Shown one piece after another: positions 10,101 to 18,660 of a stretch of 64,000 bases of DNA. A model generated the notes under the pieces. The model was given only the letters and a program-made list of their open reading frames with translations, was not told the DNA's origin and made no database searches. Made by a program: the position numbers and the translations under genes. This DNA is from Gammaproteobacteria bacterium (lineage in GTDB: Bacteria > Pseudomonadota > Gammaproteobacteria > DSM-16500): NCBI GenBank assembly GCA_013286085.1, contig JABDGK010000004.1, forward strand, positions 1 to 64,000, in the 5' to 3' direction. The first letter of the stretch is position 1. Each line of letters starts with the position of its first letter.

Positions 10101-10520
10101 TTTTTCCCCAATGGCGATAACCAACTATTGGTTCGATTCACCATTCAACCGACCGGCCTTGCTAGCAATACCAAAGGACTACAACTCAACATTGACGGTC
10201 AATCTATTGAATATGATCGCTCTACACCACCTATTGCCCAAACAATTACATGGCCAAATGCCAATGGTGCTCATACCACGATTTTAAATCTTACAACCGA
10301 TGATAACCTTGCGCTAAATAATGCAAGCAATAGTGAGTGGGGTTGGTTTAAGCTAGTCAATCAATTCACCCAAAAAATTGTAACGCCAAAAGAGTTAGTA
10401 TTAAGCTTCGAGCTAAGTGACCATAAAGCGACTTGCCTGCTCTTTTCGTCAGGCAGCATGAACCCATTCTTGCCTATGAATTTACAGAATTTTCGTTTAC
10501 CGCAGCAGTTAATTGGATGA
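7143..10520 (+). CDS. icmF: IcmF-type Dot/Icm inner-membrane protein (TssM/IcmF superfamily)
   Basis: IcmF stabilises the Dot/Icm complex together with IcmH/DotU in the inner membrane. At 1125 residues this one is longer than the Legionella protein (roughly 970). Two membrane helices lie near 17-40 and 50-68, followed by an intact Walker A GMPHSGKT at 129-136 and a third helix near 456-475. The rest is a long periplasmic region. A TATAAT at 7084-7089 is a possible -10. The TssM of type VI secretion belongs to the same superfamily, but no other T6SS gene is present and the Dot/Icm block lies 3 kb away. icmH/dotU, the usual partner, is not adjacent. Confidence 0.85.
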   Translation: MQDIIKQINRIDKKQLIPIVILSFFALLIWYIGPLIVIANTAPLSQPDKRLYAILGICLTWFLIVNFFENKTRINSTLLLGFNNPELIKKCHLLETRFQSAIHFLKNNFTTHHPKEMNLFHLPWYLLIGMPHSGKTTLLANADIHYVLARKFKHDNIRTIPATEVCDWWVTRDVVLVDVPGTYINSRLKNPANADDQPIHKISPHNVLWNNLLGLLKKYRGKQAIDGVIIALPLPELIAQQHHGKERILLELKQRSAELRKTFGSHVPFYIMITKCDLLPGFLEFFGDIGADELSQAWGITMPTTYEKQHFTDIFVKRFNTLIKRLNKQLIWRLHQERNPAIRPQIKDFPLHVERLKDSILSALNTFEIAETNLQVQGIYLSSGIQYPAETRTTNTYEASQALQTAHLIQQPITQPHKTFFIRQLLLKGLAITSPHAYPTLAFRWKDRPFLYSLFASIIFLTAGFIGDQLYQHIQESHAIDSALLHYQASAKHLDSPSSQLINALPLLQALQHAANHYSFLSLSPSYHSQAVAAYHQALQKMVLPEIKKEFANYLTKTNNKNPQALYAGLTAYLMLGNEDRYSADAVFATLKQISPALFTNKKNTELTQLIQAALSTPAWQAQSLNFDFITHARQKLLDLMPVDICYAILKNYSHDSVQSMRTDVSNNGDNLYRLATSQVPSMFTATAFDKIYNQQIPAAVSELITSNWVLGTSDLALDTAALTAQLRARYVNNYIAVWESILSSIITTPPQNLVDADAHIADIISSNSSLLNVLHTIQNNTAAAPIIAASPKLAEINMLFGTNTIQPNDKLVKIQLALNQLHSDLQHILRASNPAEAAFTAAATRMHNPASQDSINLLLALANDSPAPLNIVLNNLALSSWHYVLQDAGQFIQQQWQADVIPTYNTDLANRFPFATNTTDEVTLAQFIKFLGTQGTLTNFFKTYLQPFADNSNKVWVWKVLNNAHIPFSELALNQLQHAANLQRAFFPNGDNQLLVRFTIQPTGLASNTKGLQLNIDGQSIEYDRSTPPIAQTITWPNANGAHTTILNLTTDDNLALNNASNSEWGWFKLVNQFTQKIVTPKELVLSFELSDHKATCLLFSSGSMNPFLPMNLQNFRLPQQLIG

Positions 10521-10592
10521 GGTTAAATCACCAGAAAATGGTTATCTTTCATGATGATAAAATCTCGTTATCAATAACTACTATTTATGATC

Positions 10593-10598
10593 TATACT
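10593..10598 (+). promoter_or_regulatory. Possible -10 element
   Basis: TATACT lies 34 bases before the ATG of the next gene in a 112-base gap after icmF. No convincing -35 hexamer is visible. Confidence 0.3.
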
Positions 10599-10632
10599 GA
10601 AATTTATAAACAACCCCCAGTGAGGTATATAT

Positions 10633-12969
10633 ATGGGGCCAGGCAGAAATGAAAATCAAGAAATTGCTCATGATATAGCTGAAATTATCGTTGCTAAATT
10701 TCTAACAATCTTATTAAACCCTTCCGAGCTAAAGCGAGCCATCGCTGACCGTAATTTATTTAAAAATGCGATGTATGAATTTAAACGTGAACCACAAGCA
10801 AGTGGTAGCGAACAAACAATCAAACGACTAAGAGAAGACCAAGTCCCCGTCCATTTTGATGAGAATGGCAATTTCAAAGAGGGCAGCAACGCTATCTTGC
10901 ATGACGAACAAAGGCTGAATGATGATGCGGATTTTTTTCTGCGTCAGGAAAATATATCCGACTGGGAAGAAATTATTTTTACGGCAGCTTTTTTTAAAAT
11001 CAAAGATGACGCCATATTGCAATTCATTTCAGATCAATCCATTACTGCATCAGAAAAAATTGTAGCGCGTGAATATATATTAGAATATTTAAATTTGATT
11101 AGCGCAAACCTTAAAGATTCAATTAGCTTACAGCCAGGGTCTTACTACGAATTAAATCAAGCAACAAAAGACCGATTACTCAACTTACCCAATCAAATGG
11201 CGGAATTAAGGATCCAAGCTAATAAATTCATTTTCTTCAAAAAACAAGTAGATGAAATCAATGCGCTATTGATTGATCTGAAAAAAGATATAGTAAATAA
11301 ATCAAAAAATAAAATCTCGAAAAACATGTCTGAAATAATAGCCGGGCTAAAGCCTGTGGATGCATTAACGTTAAAATTATTAAATGATGCGATACAAGCT
11401 ATTATTAATTTTAAAACAAATAGTGAGTTAAATAGTTTTATACGAGTTATCGTCAGGAATAATTTTATTTGCAAAGCTAATCAACTCCCTGGCAAGACCG
11501 GATCCACTCTTTTTCACCTCGATCAAATAACCCGAAATACATTTCCAGAGCATCATAGACAACATGAACTTGAAACAGTAGAAGAGCATGTCAGTCGACC
11601 CATTGATCCTGTGGAGTTTAGCAACCAGTTAAATTTAATTTTAGGAAAAATGATTGCCAAGAAACAAACGCTTTCTGCGCGGATCACAGACCAATCTTCT
11701 GAACAAGATAATAAAATTAATCAGTCAAAAATTACAATGATGGAAGACAGTATCAACGCTATTACAGCCTATCAACAAAATCCTGACAGAATTGCGTTAT
11801 TAAAAGCCGTTAAAAAAGCCATTCTCCTGGATAAAAAACGTGAAAAAAGCGGACGTTTTTTCCATGGTTCCGGTGGTTTGCTCGATGATTTACACAAATT
11901 AGTGGTTGATAACTTTAAGAAACAAATGCCTGTTATTCAGAGTCAACTCGACGAAACCCCCGAAAAAGATGAATATTTATTGTCTGTTGTAGAACATATC
12001 GCAGCCAGGATATCTTGGGAAAATCGTCAATTATTTTTATCTATTCCCGCCGAGGAATTGACGATGGACTCTTCTGATCAACCGCATATAAAAGCGGCTG
12101 GTGCATTCGTCCGACAGCTGTATGAGATGATTTGGCACGATATTTTGCATCATGAAAAATTTGAGGGTAGATGCAGAACCCTGGAAAAGTGGCTCATGGT
12201 GATGACTAAAACCTACCATACTGGCGATATGCAAACGACCCTAGTCATTAATATAGCCTTGAATAATGAAAAAATAGATTTATTAACGACTCGGCAGGGC
12301 AAACGACCCACGGCAGGCTTACTAACTGGAATTTCAGCGCCTGCAGAAACCGCATTTGCTATTCTTAATATTATTTGTGAGTCAACGCAATTTCGCCTAG
12401 CACCGTACAAAGGCATTCCTTTCTTGGGTGATTTTACAAAATCCATTGAGCGTATCGAGGAGCAGGAAATTCCTCAAGATGATAAAATCCACGCTAAACG
12501 TCTTTTAGCAAAAACATTTGCTGAATATCAACTTGCTCTTTCTTCAATTGAATTTACTCAAACGCATCCAGTCTTTCCCTTAAACGACATTGAACTCGTC
12601 AAACTAGAAATTAACAATAAAATATCTCATCTTATTTTGAAAATTGAACTCTTGAGACAAGCTGATGTGATAAAAAATACCCGAAAGATCCATTCTAAAG
12701 TTTGGGAAAAAATACCTAAAATCAACGCTAACGTTCGCAATCCCGAAGCAGGAAAGGAAATCTTGCAAGCGATCCAATCAGCCACAAATGCGGCGGCTAA
12801 TCAACAAGCTGCGGCCGCTGCTAACCCTATAGACAAACCTTTGGCATCACCTGCAAACCGATTTTTTCATATTGCAGCTGAGTCTGTAGAAAAAAAAGAA
12901 GATGCGCCTGTAAATTATGCTGCCGCTACATCGGTATCCCCTACGAAAACAGGCGACTCAAACAGCTAA
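10633..12969 (+). CDS. Large uncharacterised protein, candidate Dot/Icm substrate
   Basis: I do not recognise a family for this 778-residue protein. It is soluble-looking, rich in Lys, Glu, Asn and Ile, mostly helical by composition, and has no signal peptide or membrane helix. Near the C-terminus is an Ala-rich low-complexity stretch (AATNAAANQQAAAAANP), followed by a polar tail with several acidic residues (ESVEKKEDAP) and a Ser/Thr-rich end. GAGG lies 7 bases before the ATG. It is placed between icmF and the icm block, is large and has a polar C-terminus, which fits a secreted substrate, but this is inference only. Confidence 0.55.
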   Translation: MGPGRNENQEIAHDIAEIIVAKFLTILLNPSELKRAIADRNLFKNAMYEFKREPQASGSEQTIKRLREDQVPVHFDENGNFKEGSNAILHDEQRLNDDADFFLRQENISDWEEIIFTAAFFKIKDDAILQFISDQSITASEKIVAREYILEYLNLISANLKDSISLQPGSYYELNQATKDRLLNLPNQMAELRIQANKFIFFKKQVDEINALLIDLKKDIVNKSKNKISKNMSEIIAGLKPVDALTLKLLNDAIQAIINFKTNSELNSFIRVIVRNNFICKANQLPGKTGSTLFHLDQITRNTFPEHHRQHELETVEEHVSRPIDPVEFSNQLNLILGKMIAKKQTLSARITDQSSEQDNKINQSKITMMEDSINAITAYQQNPDRIALLKAVKKAILLDKKREKSGRFFHGSGGLLDDLHKLVVDNFKKQMPVIQSQLDETPEKDEYLLSVVEHIAARISWENRQLFLSIPAEELTMDSSDQPHIKAAGAFVRQLYEMIWHDILHHEKFEGRCRTLEKWLMVMTKTYHTGDMQTTLVINIALNNEKIDLLTTRQGKRPTAGLLTGISAPAETAFAILNIICESTQFRLAPYKGIPFLGDFTKSIERIEEQEIPQDDKIHAKRLLAKTFAEYQLALSSIEFTQTHPVFPLNDIELVKLEINNKISHLILKIELLRQADVIKNTRKIHSKVWEKIPKINANVRNPEAGKEILQAIQSATNAAANQQAAAAANPIDKPLASPANRFFHIAAESVEKKEDAPVNYAAATSVSPTKTGDSNS

Positions 12970-12982
12970 CCATAGCAATGCA

Positions 12983-13486
12983 TTAATGACTAACTGACAT
13001 AATCCGATTAGTAAAAGCAATCGCGAGCGCAGAAAGCACTAACGTCAAATGAATCAGTACTTGCCACATGACAGTGAAATTTGTCTGCGTAGCAGGTTCA
13101 ATAAACGTACGTAACAAATGGATAGAAGAGATACCAATTAATGACAAGGCTAATTTAACCTTCATCGTGCCGGCATTCACTTCACTTAACCACTCGGGAT
13201 GGTCTGGATGATTCTCAAGATGTAAGTGCGAAACAAACGTTTCGTAACCACCCATAATAACCATAATGAGTAAATTGGCTATCATCACCACATCAATCAG
13301 ATCCAGCACGCCCAACATGATTTGCACGTCATTTGCTGTGTCAAGATTAACGACTAAATGAAACAAATTCAGAATAAATTTATAAACATACGCACCTAAA
13401 ATAACAATCAAGCCAAGATACAATGGCGCCTGCAGCCAGCGACCAAGGAAAATAATTTTTGCGAGCATTTTTGCAACTTTATTCAT
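12983..13486 (-). CDS. yqhA: YqhA/UPF0114-family membrane protein
   Basis: This 167-residue inner-membrane protein of unknown function has three to four hydrophobic helices. The start MNKVAKMLAKIIFLGRWLQ followed by APLYLGLIVILGAYVYKF is characteristic of UPF0114. The middle contains LLIMVIMGGYETFVSH. An in-frame ATG 18 bases earlier is possible, but the chosen start matches family length. It follows icmB by 24 bases on the same strand, so it may be transcribed from the icm operon although it is not a known Dot/Icm part. Confidence 0.88.
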   Translation of the reverse strand: MNKVAKMLAKIIFLGRWLQAPLYLGLIVILGAYVYKFILNLFHLVVNLDTANDVQIMLGVLDLIDVVMIANLLIMVIMGGYETFVSHLHLENHPDHPEWLSEVNAGTMKVKLALSLIGISSIHLLRTFIEPATQTNFTVMWQVLIHLTLVLSALAIAFTNRIMSVSH

Positions 13487-13510
13487 ATTGTTCCGCTTAA
13501 GCATGGTTGA

Positions 13511-16500
13511 TTATTTTGGCAAACTCTTCACATCAGGATTGACCGAGTAAGCTTCTAAAATTTCTTGTAACAATTGATCTGCAATACTGACATTATTCGC
13601 CTCTTCTATCACACCTTGATGTTCTTTGACTGTCGCAAGACGTGCCTCAACTAACGATTTTACTGAACCATTGGGAAATAGATTAGCTAATACACGTCGC
13701 GCTTCTGCAGGACCTAATTTTTCATATAATTTATTGCGAATACGTGCATCTTCTGCTGTTGTACTAAATGACCATAATTCAACAGGCCCCAATGTACTTG
13801 TCAGCAATTGCGTATTAATACCTGACTTCGTTGAGAACTGCGCCAAGAAAGTGGCACCTCCAGCACGTGGACCATGCACACGTGTTTTTAATGCAACACG
13901 CGCTGTCTCAGATAAGCCAAATATTTCTGTGGATCGCTTAATCGCTTGCTCGGGACCTGCATCCATGATGAAAACCGACGTTGCGAACTCCACCATCACC
14001 GGATCGAAATCATCTAGCGACTGTGAAATCAGGGCAATTTGCACATTCCATTTTCGTCCTTCACGCATATCTAAAATAACTTGATCACGCACTGCTCGCG
14101 CTTTCGATGTGCGGTGAAACTCATCGTAAACAATGCGTTTTGCATCTTCTCGAATTTCTGCAATGCGTTTGCGATGATGTTCGCGATAGGCTTCTGGAAA
14201 ATCGGGTAAGACATCTTCTGTCAGGTAATAATGACGTCCCAACGTATAACGCGCTAACATATACATGACTGCCGTTTGTCTTTCTGCTGCATCTCCACCA
14301 CTTTTTGCAACTTCATCAAGATCAAGAGAAACGACGCGCGCATCGCCAATATCAAACTGTGACACATTGGATAAAATAGGATATTCACGTACCGAACTGG
14401 ATATCATACGACTAAATGCTTGGATCAATGGCTCACCGGTGGGTGCTTTTACTTGACCATATAAATCTTCTACGACTTGCGTGCGACAAATTGCCGCTGC
14501 ATCTGCAAGCAATGGCATAGCAAATCGTTGTGCCAATAAAGCTTCGTGCGGAAATCCAGCCAAAAACAAGGCATCTGTCACTTCCCACCAAGTCGTGCGT
14601 TCATCTAGAACAAAGCCGATCTCTCCTAAAATATCATCAACCAACAAATCAATCCCTTTCGTATAAGGATGTGGTTTTGCATCATCTTGAAGATATTTGT
14701 AAAGCTCATCAACAACTAATCCCGCCATATCTGAAACACCATCATAGGGTCGCTCTGCGCCTAACGGTGTTGCTAACAGCGTAATAAAGTTCACTAAAAA
14801 TCCACGCTCTTGTGCGGTGGGTTTGCGTGTACCTAACTGGGTATCAAATGGATTAATAGAATAATCAGGCGTCATACGCAATCGATGATAAGCAACTAAA
14901 TGCCTATCCTCAGGCGGTAACGCTTCTTTCAGTAAAGAAATTAAACCACTACTAGAAGGTCCAATATCCACAATGGCGATACGTGGTAAGCGTTGAATCC
15001 CACCCGATAAACATAATGCCAAATTCAGCGCATTCGACAAGACTGACTTACCTGAACCCGGTCGTGCATACATTAAATCAATCCACGTAGTTTGCTGCGC
15101 TGATCCAGGCTGGTATGGCCATGGCTTCCCATCCGGGGAGCGTAATAGCAGAGCGCCATGATCCCAAGACGAAGCGGGTCGTGTGAATGGGAGCATATAA
15201 ACTACATCGGAAAGTGGCGCGACTGAAGGGGTCGCCACGCTCGTTGCACTAAACCCAAGTGTACTGGATGCAACTCCAGCAAATACATCGCCACACACTT
15301 CTGAAACTTCACACGTTCCCCAGCCTTCAACCGCTTTTGCTAATTCCGCAGCACGGGTTCGCAGTAAACGTATATTTCCCTCTGGGGCCCATGTCGCAAA
15401 ACTCACTTGCAATTTTACGATAGCATCGTCCGTATTGGTTTCAAGATCACGCAATAGTTTAACGGAATCCGCCACCAAACCATTGTGTGCCGCCGTCCAA
15501 CTTAATATGGAAGCCATCGCTGCTTTAAAACCCATCGCAGCAAGCCCACCACTTTGTATCAAGAAAGACATACGCCATGGTACTTGGGTTGCCAATGTGC
15601 GAGAAAATAACGCTATAAATGATTTCAAATCTTGCGGAAACAAATCAATAAATAACGGTGTATAGATACGATCCCCAACGCGAATAGTACGCAAATCAAT
15701 AGAGAGCGCATCACGGGGAAAAACTTGTCGTGCAATGGGTGGGTACATCAGCCCCGAAAGTTCACCTGCAGATGGTCTTGCCTCATGCACGGGGATTTTA
15801 TCACCTGGCAATACAGGCTGCCACTCTGTTGCTGTAAATTCAGGATCAATTGATTTTCTCACTGCTCGCAATGCTTCATGCACCTCGAGCAATCCACAAG
15901 AAACACTTAAGGCATTTAAATCCGTTACAACAGAACGGGCAAAAGAAGCATGCGCTTCACGCAAATCTGGCACACCGGCAATGAGATTCTGGCCGTTAAT
16001 AAACGGTGGAATTTTATTATCGCGAATTAACTTTAATTTTTCTTTATTCGCACGTGATAACTGCTCACCTGTTAATGAACTTGGACGAGTCCATAAAACA
16101 AAATACAACTCTTCCTTCGCACAATATTTTGCAAGATACTCAATACGTTCTTTAAATAAATCATCCAATTTTAATTTTAATCGTGCGGCCGTTCCTTTCG
16201 CAGGAGAGAGAATTTCCTCAAGCTCTGGTTTAACGCCGGTTTTATCATAACTAAAATACACTTGCACCGCATGACCCGCTCTTTTTAAAGTGGGCTGCAA
16301 ACTTTGTGTTAAGCCACGATGAATCGCATCAAATTCTTCAGTTCCCACTAACTTGGTAACGCCTGCAATTTTAATGATGGATACTAAAGAGCCATCTCGC
16401 GCAACCAATGTGTGGGTATCTTCCGCTGTCTCTAAATCACAATAGGATTCGGCTGTTTGCTTCAGCTCCGTACTGAACCAAGCAAGAATAGAATCAATAC

Positions 16501-16528
16501 TATCTAATAACGGATCGATAAGACTCAT
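13511..16528 (-). CDS. icmB: Dot/Icm ATPase DotO/IcmB (VirB4-like)
   Basis: DotO is a large cytoplasmic ATPase that docks at the inner-membrane base of the type IVB machine and, with DotB, energises it. The 1005-residue length matches Legionella IcmB (about 1009). The N-terminal half starts MSLIDPLLDSIDSILAWFST. The Walker A is ARPGSGKS at 488-495, and a Walker-B-like and hydrolysis region lies near RIVYDEFHR with NVQIALISQSLDDFDP downstream. It is preceded by icmJ with 44 bases between. Confidence 0.96.
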   Translation of the reverse strand: MSLIDPLLDSIDSILAWFSTELKQTAESYCDLETAEDTHTLVARDGSLVSIIKIAGVTKLVGTEEFDAIHRGLTQSLQPTLKRAGHAVQVYFSYDKTGVKPELEEILSPAKGTAARLKLKLDDLFKERIEYLAKYCAKEELYFVLWTRPSSLTGEQLSRANKEKLKLIRDNKIPPFINGQNLIAGVPDLREAHASFARSVVTDLNALSVSCGLLEVHEALRAVRKSIDPEFTATEWQPVLPGDKIPVHEARPSAGELSGLMYPPIARQVFPRDALSIDLRTIRVGDRIYTPLFIDLFPQDLKSFIALFSRTLATQVPWRMSFLIQSGGLAAMGFKAAMASILSWTAAHNGLVADSVKLLRDLETNTDDAIVKLQVSFATWAPEGNIRLLRTRAAELAKAVEGWGTCEVSEVCGDVFAGVASSTLGFSATSVATPSVAPLSDVVYMLPFTRPASSWDHGALLLRSPDGKPWPYQPGSAQQTTWIDLMYARPGSGKSVLSNALNLALCLSGGIQRLPRIAIVDIGPSSSGLISLLKEALPPEDRHLVAYHRLRMTPDYSINPFDTQLGTRKPTAQERGFLVNFITLLATPLGAERPYDGVSDMAGLVVDELYKYLQDDAKPHPYTKGIDLLVDDILGEIGFVLDERTTWWEVTDALFLAGFPHEALLAQRFAMPLLADAAAICRTQVVEDLYGQVKAPTGEPLIQAFSRMISSSVREYPILSNVSQFDIGDARVVSLDLDEVAKSGGDAAERQTAVMYMLARYTLGRHYYLTEDVLPDFPEAYREHHRKRIAEIREDAKRIVYDEFHRTSKARAVRDQVILDMREGRKWNVQIALISQSLDDFDPVMVEFATSVFIMDAGPEQAIKRSTEIFGLSETARVALKTRVHGPRAGGATFLAQFSTKSGINTQLLTSTLGPVELWSFSTTAEDARIRNKLYEKLGPAEARRVLANLFPNGSVKSLVEARLATVKEHQGVIEEANNVSIADQLLQEILEAYSVNPDVKSLPK

Positions 16529-16572
16529 GGTGGATCCTTAGATGCTATATTTGGCCCGCAAAACTCATAAAA

Positions 16573-17196
16573 CTACTCTGAACTTGATTCAGAGGAAAGC
16601 TCCTCTAGCGCGGCCGCAGCCCAAGCATCTAGCTGCACTTTAAATTTCGCATAGGAGGGTAGCAAACGCATATCTTTTAAAATATCAACCGTTGCTTCTG
16701 GGTGTGTCATTTTATATTCTAAAACCAACTGCCCGAAAACAGCAGGATTGCTCGTGCCAACGCCAAATTTATTTTCGATCACTTGACTACGAAACTTGAA
16801 GCCTCGATAAATAGCTTGCGCGCTATCTTGATAACCTGTGCCATTACCCATAGCACAAAATAAAACATGACAAAAACTATTGAGATCCGCTTGCGATAAC
16901 TCAGGGGCATAAATAAGCTGCCCGCCCGCCGCTTCTTCTAAACTAATGGCATCAAGAAATAAACATTGCGAACAGAAACAACAAGCCGTAATCATGTTGC
17001 TTATCTTGTTGTTAGTATAGTTACCGTCAATATTCACTATTTCTTGGTATTCCTTGGCTTGGAAACCACAATATTGACAGGTGTAATTATCACGCTCATA
17101 AACACGTGTTGCAACTGGCAGAAAAGCCTTATCCTCGCGACGCCTCACGAAAATTCGCCATCCAGATAAGTTCACTGCCAGCTGTAATTGATGCAT
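16573..17196 (-). CDS. icmJ: Dot/Icm coupling-complex protein DotN/IcmJ
   Basis: DotN belongs to the DotL type IV coupling complex at the cytoplasmic face of the inner membrane. The 207-residue length matches the family (about 208). Paired cysteines in CQYCGF and CCFCSQC form an HNH-like zinc-binding core, spaced by NIDGNYTNNKISNMITA. The C-terminus is acidic and Ser-rich (ELSSESSSE). The gene lies between icmD and icmB as in Legionella. Confidence 0.95.
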   Translation of the reverse strand: MHQLQLAVNLSGWRIFVRRREDKAFLPVATRVYERDNYTCQYCGFQAKEYQEIVNIDGNYTNNKISNMITACCFCSQCLFLDAISLEEAAGGQLIYAPELSQADLNSFCHVLFCAMGNGTGYQDSAQAIYRGFKFRSQVIENKFGVGTSNPAVFGQLVLEYKMTHPEATVDILKDMRLLPSYAKFKVQLDAWAAAALEELSSESSSE

Positions 17197-17211
17197 TTTG
17201 AATATAATCTT

Positions 17212-17616
17212 TTAATGATTTGCTGTCGCTTTAGTTGCACCAAATCCAGATACGCCTGACGCACCCGCTACAGTACCACTAGAACCAAACAAGGTTGAAC
17301 CTGCACTCAAGAATACTGATGGTGCAAATATCAATGCAGCGCCAATAAATAACATCGCAATTGGCATACCGATTGTAACTTGTGCTGGGTTATCTTTATG
17401 TGCTTTGAACTTCACAATAGCACCTACAGCAAAACCTAAACCTGCTGTGTAGGAAGCCGCTGTGATTAGCTTTGCAACAGAAGCTAAGTTACTTGTCACT
17501 TGTGATGCAATACCGCCGACACCACTTGATATCACCGCAAACGCTGCAGTGCCTATGGCCAAGCAAGCTGTGCCACCAGCAATCAAAGCGATTTTTTTCA
17601 CGAGTTTTTTATTCAT
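17212..17616 (-). CDS. icmD: Dot/Icm small membrane protein DotP/IcmD
   Basis: The 134-residue inner-membrane protein has an N-terminal hydrophobic segment (KIALIAGGTACLAIGTAAFA, possibly cleaved), two further hydrophobic helices (about 47-70 and 82-100), and a Gly/Ser-rich tail. Length and the sequence around KFKAHKDNPAQVTIGMPIAM match IcmD. It is essential for Dot/Icm in Legionella; its exact role is unclear. The 5' side is separated from icmC by a 276-base gap that holds a palindromic element. Confidence 0.93.
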   Translation of the reverse strand: MNKKLVKKIALIAGGTACLAIGTAAFAVISSGVGGIASQVTSNLASVAKLITAASYTAGLGFAVGAIVKFKAHKDNPAQVTIGMPIAMLFIGAALIFAPSVFLSAGSTLFGSSGTVAGASGVSGFGATKATANH

Positions 17617-17702
17617 TACAGAAGCTCCTTTCCTAGAATAAAAATAATAAATCCTGACTTAATTAGCATCTCACAAAATTAATTATGATGCCACCCAAAT
17701 AA

Positions 17703-17713
17703 CCAAACTTGGC
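17703..17713. repeat. Degenerate target-site repeat, left (element copy A)
   Basis: CCAAACTTGGC directly left of the element resembles CTAAACTTAGT at 17860-17870 on its right (8 of 11 identical), in the same relative position as the perfect 11-bp repeat around copy B. Confidence 0.45.
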
Positions 17714-17859
17714 AGGGCCTACGCAGGAATACTGACAAATGTGCTTAATCGTAAACGTGCCCGCGCCCGTCTTTTTTCTACTAACAACGTAAATTTTATT
17801 TAAAAAACGGGCGCGGGCACGTTCACGAAGAACTACCCATTTTTCATGCATAAGCCCTA
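17714..17859 (+). mobile_element. MITE-like palindromic element, copy A
   Basis: This 146-bp non-coding element lies between icmC and icmD. The ends form imperfect terminal inverted repeats (AGGGCCTACGCA at left; TGCATAAGCCCT at right). Inside is a perfect 16-bp inverted repeat (17755-17770, ACGTGCCCGCGCCCGT, with 17807-17822) around a 36-base AT-rich core containing CTACTAACAAC. Copy B (24127-24279) has the same parts but the core faces the other way relative to the flanks. No coding capacity. In RNA it would form a long G/C hairpin inside the icm transcript. Confidence 0.75.
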
Positions 17860-17892
17860 CTAAACTTAGTACAACACCAGTAGACAGAATGA

Positions 17893-18525
17893 TTAAGACG
17901 AGGAAGAAGTAAGACCGGTAATACCCAATGTTCCATTAATAGCTGCTAGGAAATCATTTAAATTAATACACAAAATCCCTGCGATGACATGTGTCAACCC
18001 ACGCCCAAACCCGCCTTCGCCGCCGCCATGTCCAGCAAGCTTGGTAAATATAACTAAACCGCGCACAAAAGAAATCGTACCAATCAACTGCACGATCATA
18101 AAGCAATCATTGTACATCGTTGTCCATTGGTCAGTTGCTTCAGAAACGTATCCATATGGATTTGCATCTTGCCAAAAGGTAGAGAGTCCGGTTTGCACTG
18201 AAGAGGGAAGATAGAGTAAAAGCGCCCCCACCCCCAAATAAATAAGTGGGGCTTTTAAACTATGGTGAGCTGACATTTGCGTTCTGGATTCACCAAACTC
18301 TTTTAGCGCACTAATACCCATAGTAACAAACCAGATACCCATCACATACGCGATCGCCGTGACAAGCTGCATAAATTGAGGAACTGTCGCAGAGAAGTTT
18401 TCTAGCATGGTGCCAACGTCAGGCACATCAGCATAGGCAAGCTGAGTATAAAACACGCCAGAAGCAAACAACGTTAAAAAAAAGCTCTTAGCAAGTTGAG
18501 AACCGATTTTTCGGAGTTTAACCAT
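17893..18525 (-). CDS. icmC: Dot/Icm inner-membrane protein DotE/IcmC
   Basis: The 210-residue protein has an N-terminal signal-anchor-like helix (SFFLTLFASGVFYTQLAYA) and three further hydrophobic segments around VTAIAYVMGIWFVTMGISAL, LIYLGVGALLLYLP and LIGTISFVRGLVIFTKLAG. A Gly-rich loop (GHGGGEGGFGRG) and HVIAGILCINL match the IcmC/DotE family, which is related to DotP and DotV. It lies between icmG and icmD as expected. Confidence 0.93.
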   Translation of the reverse strand: MVKLRKIGSQLAKSFFLTLFASGVFYTQLAYADVPDVGTMLENFSATVPQFMQLVTAIAYVMGIWFVTMGISALKEFGESRTQMSAHHSLKAPLIYLGVGALLLYLPSSVQTGLSTFWQDANPYGYVSEATDQWTTMYNDCFMIVQLIGTISFVRGLVIFTKLAGHGGGEGGFGRGLTHVIAGILCINLNDFLAAINGTLGITGLTSSSS

Positions 18526-18660
18526 CGCTAGCTACCCCTCAATTAAGAGACTTATAATTCTTGAAACTAATGGCACCTATCTTAATTTTAGGCTAAATCT
18601 ACAAAAATTGCGCTAATAGATTAAGTTTTTTTACGTGGCTATAGTTAAAAAAACCTTTAT

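Noticed and set aside
7143-10520. Type VI secretion TssM
   Set aside because: Same superfamily, but no tss gene is present and the Dot/Icm block is adjacent, so IcmF is the better call.
13626-16250. Plus-strand open frames opposite icmB (for example 13626-14084 and 15735-16250)
   Set aside because: They lie wholly inside a well-conserved gene on the other strand, with no family motif or ribosome site.
17663-17851. Small minus-strand frame between icmC and icmD
   Set aside because: It is the translation of the palindromic element and shows no protein-like features.
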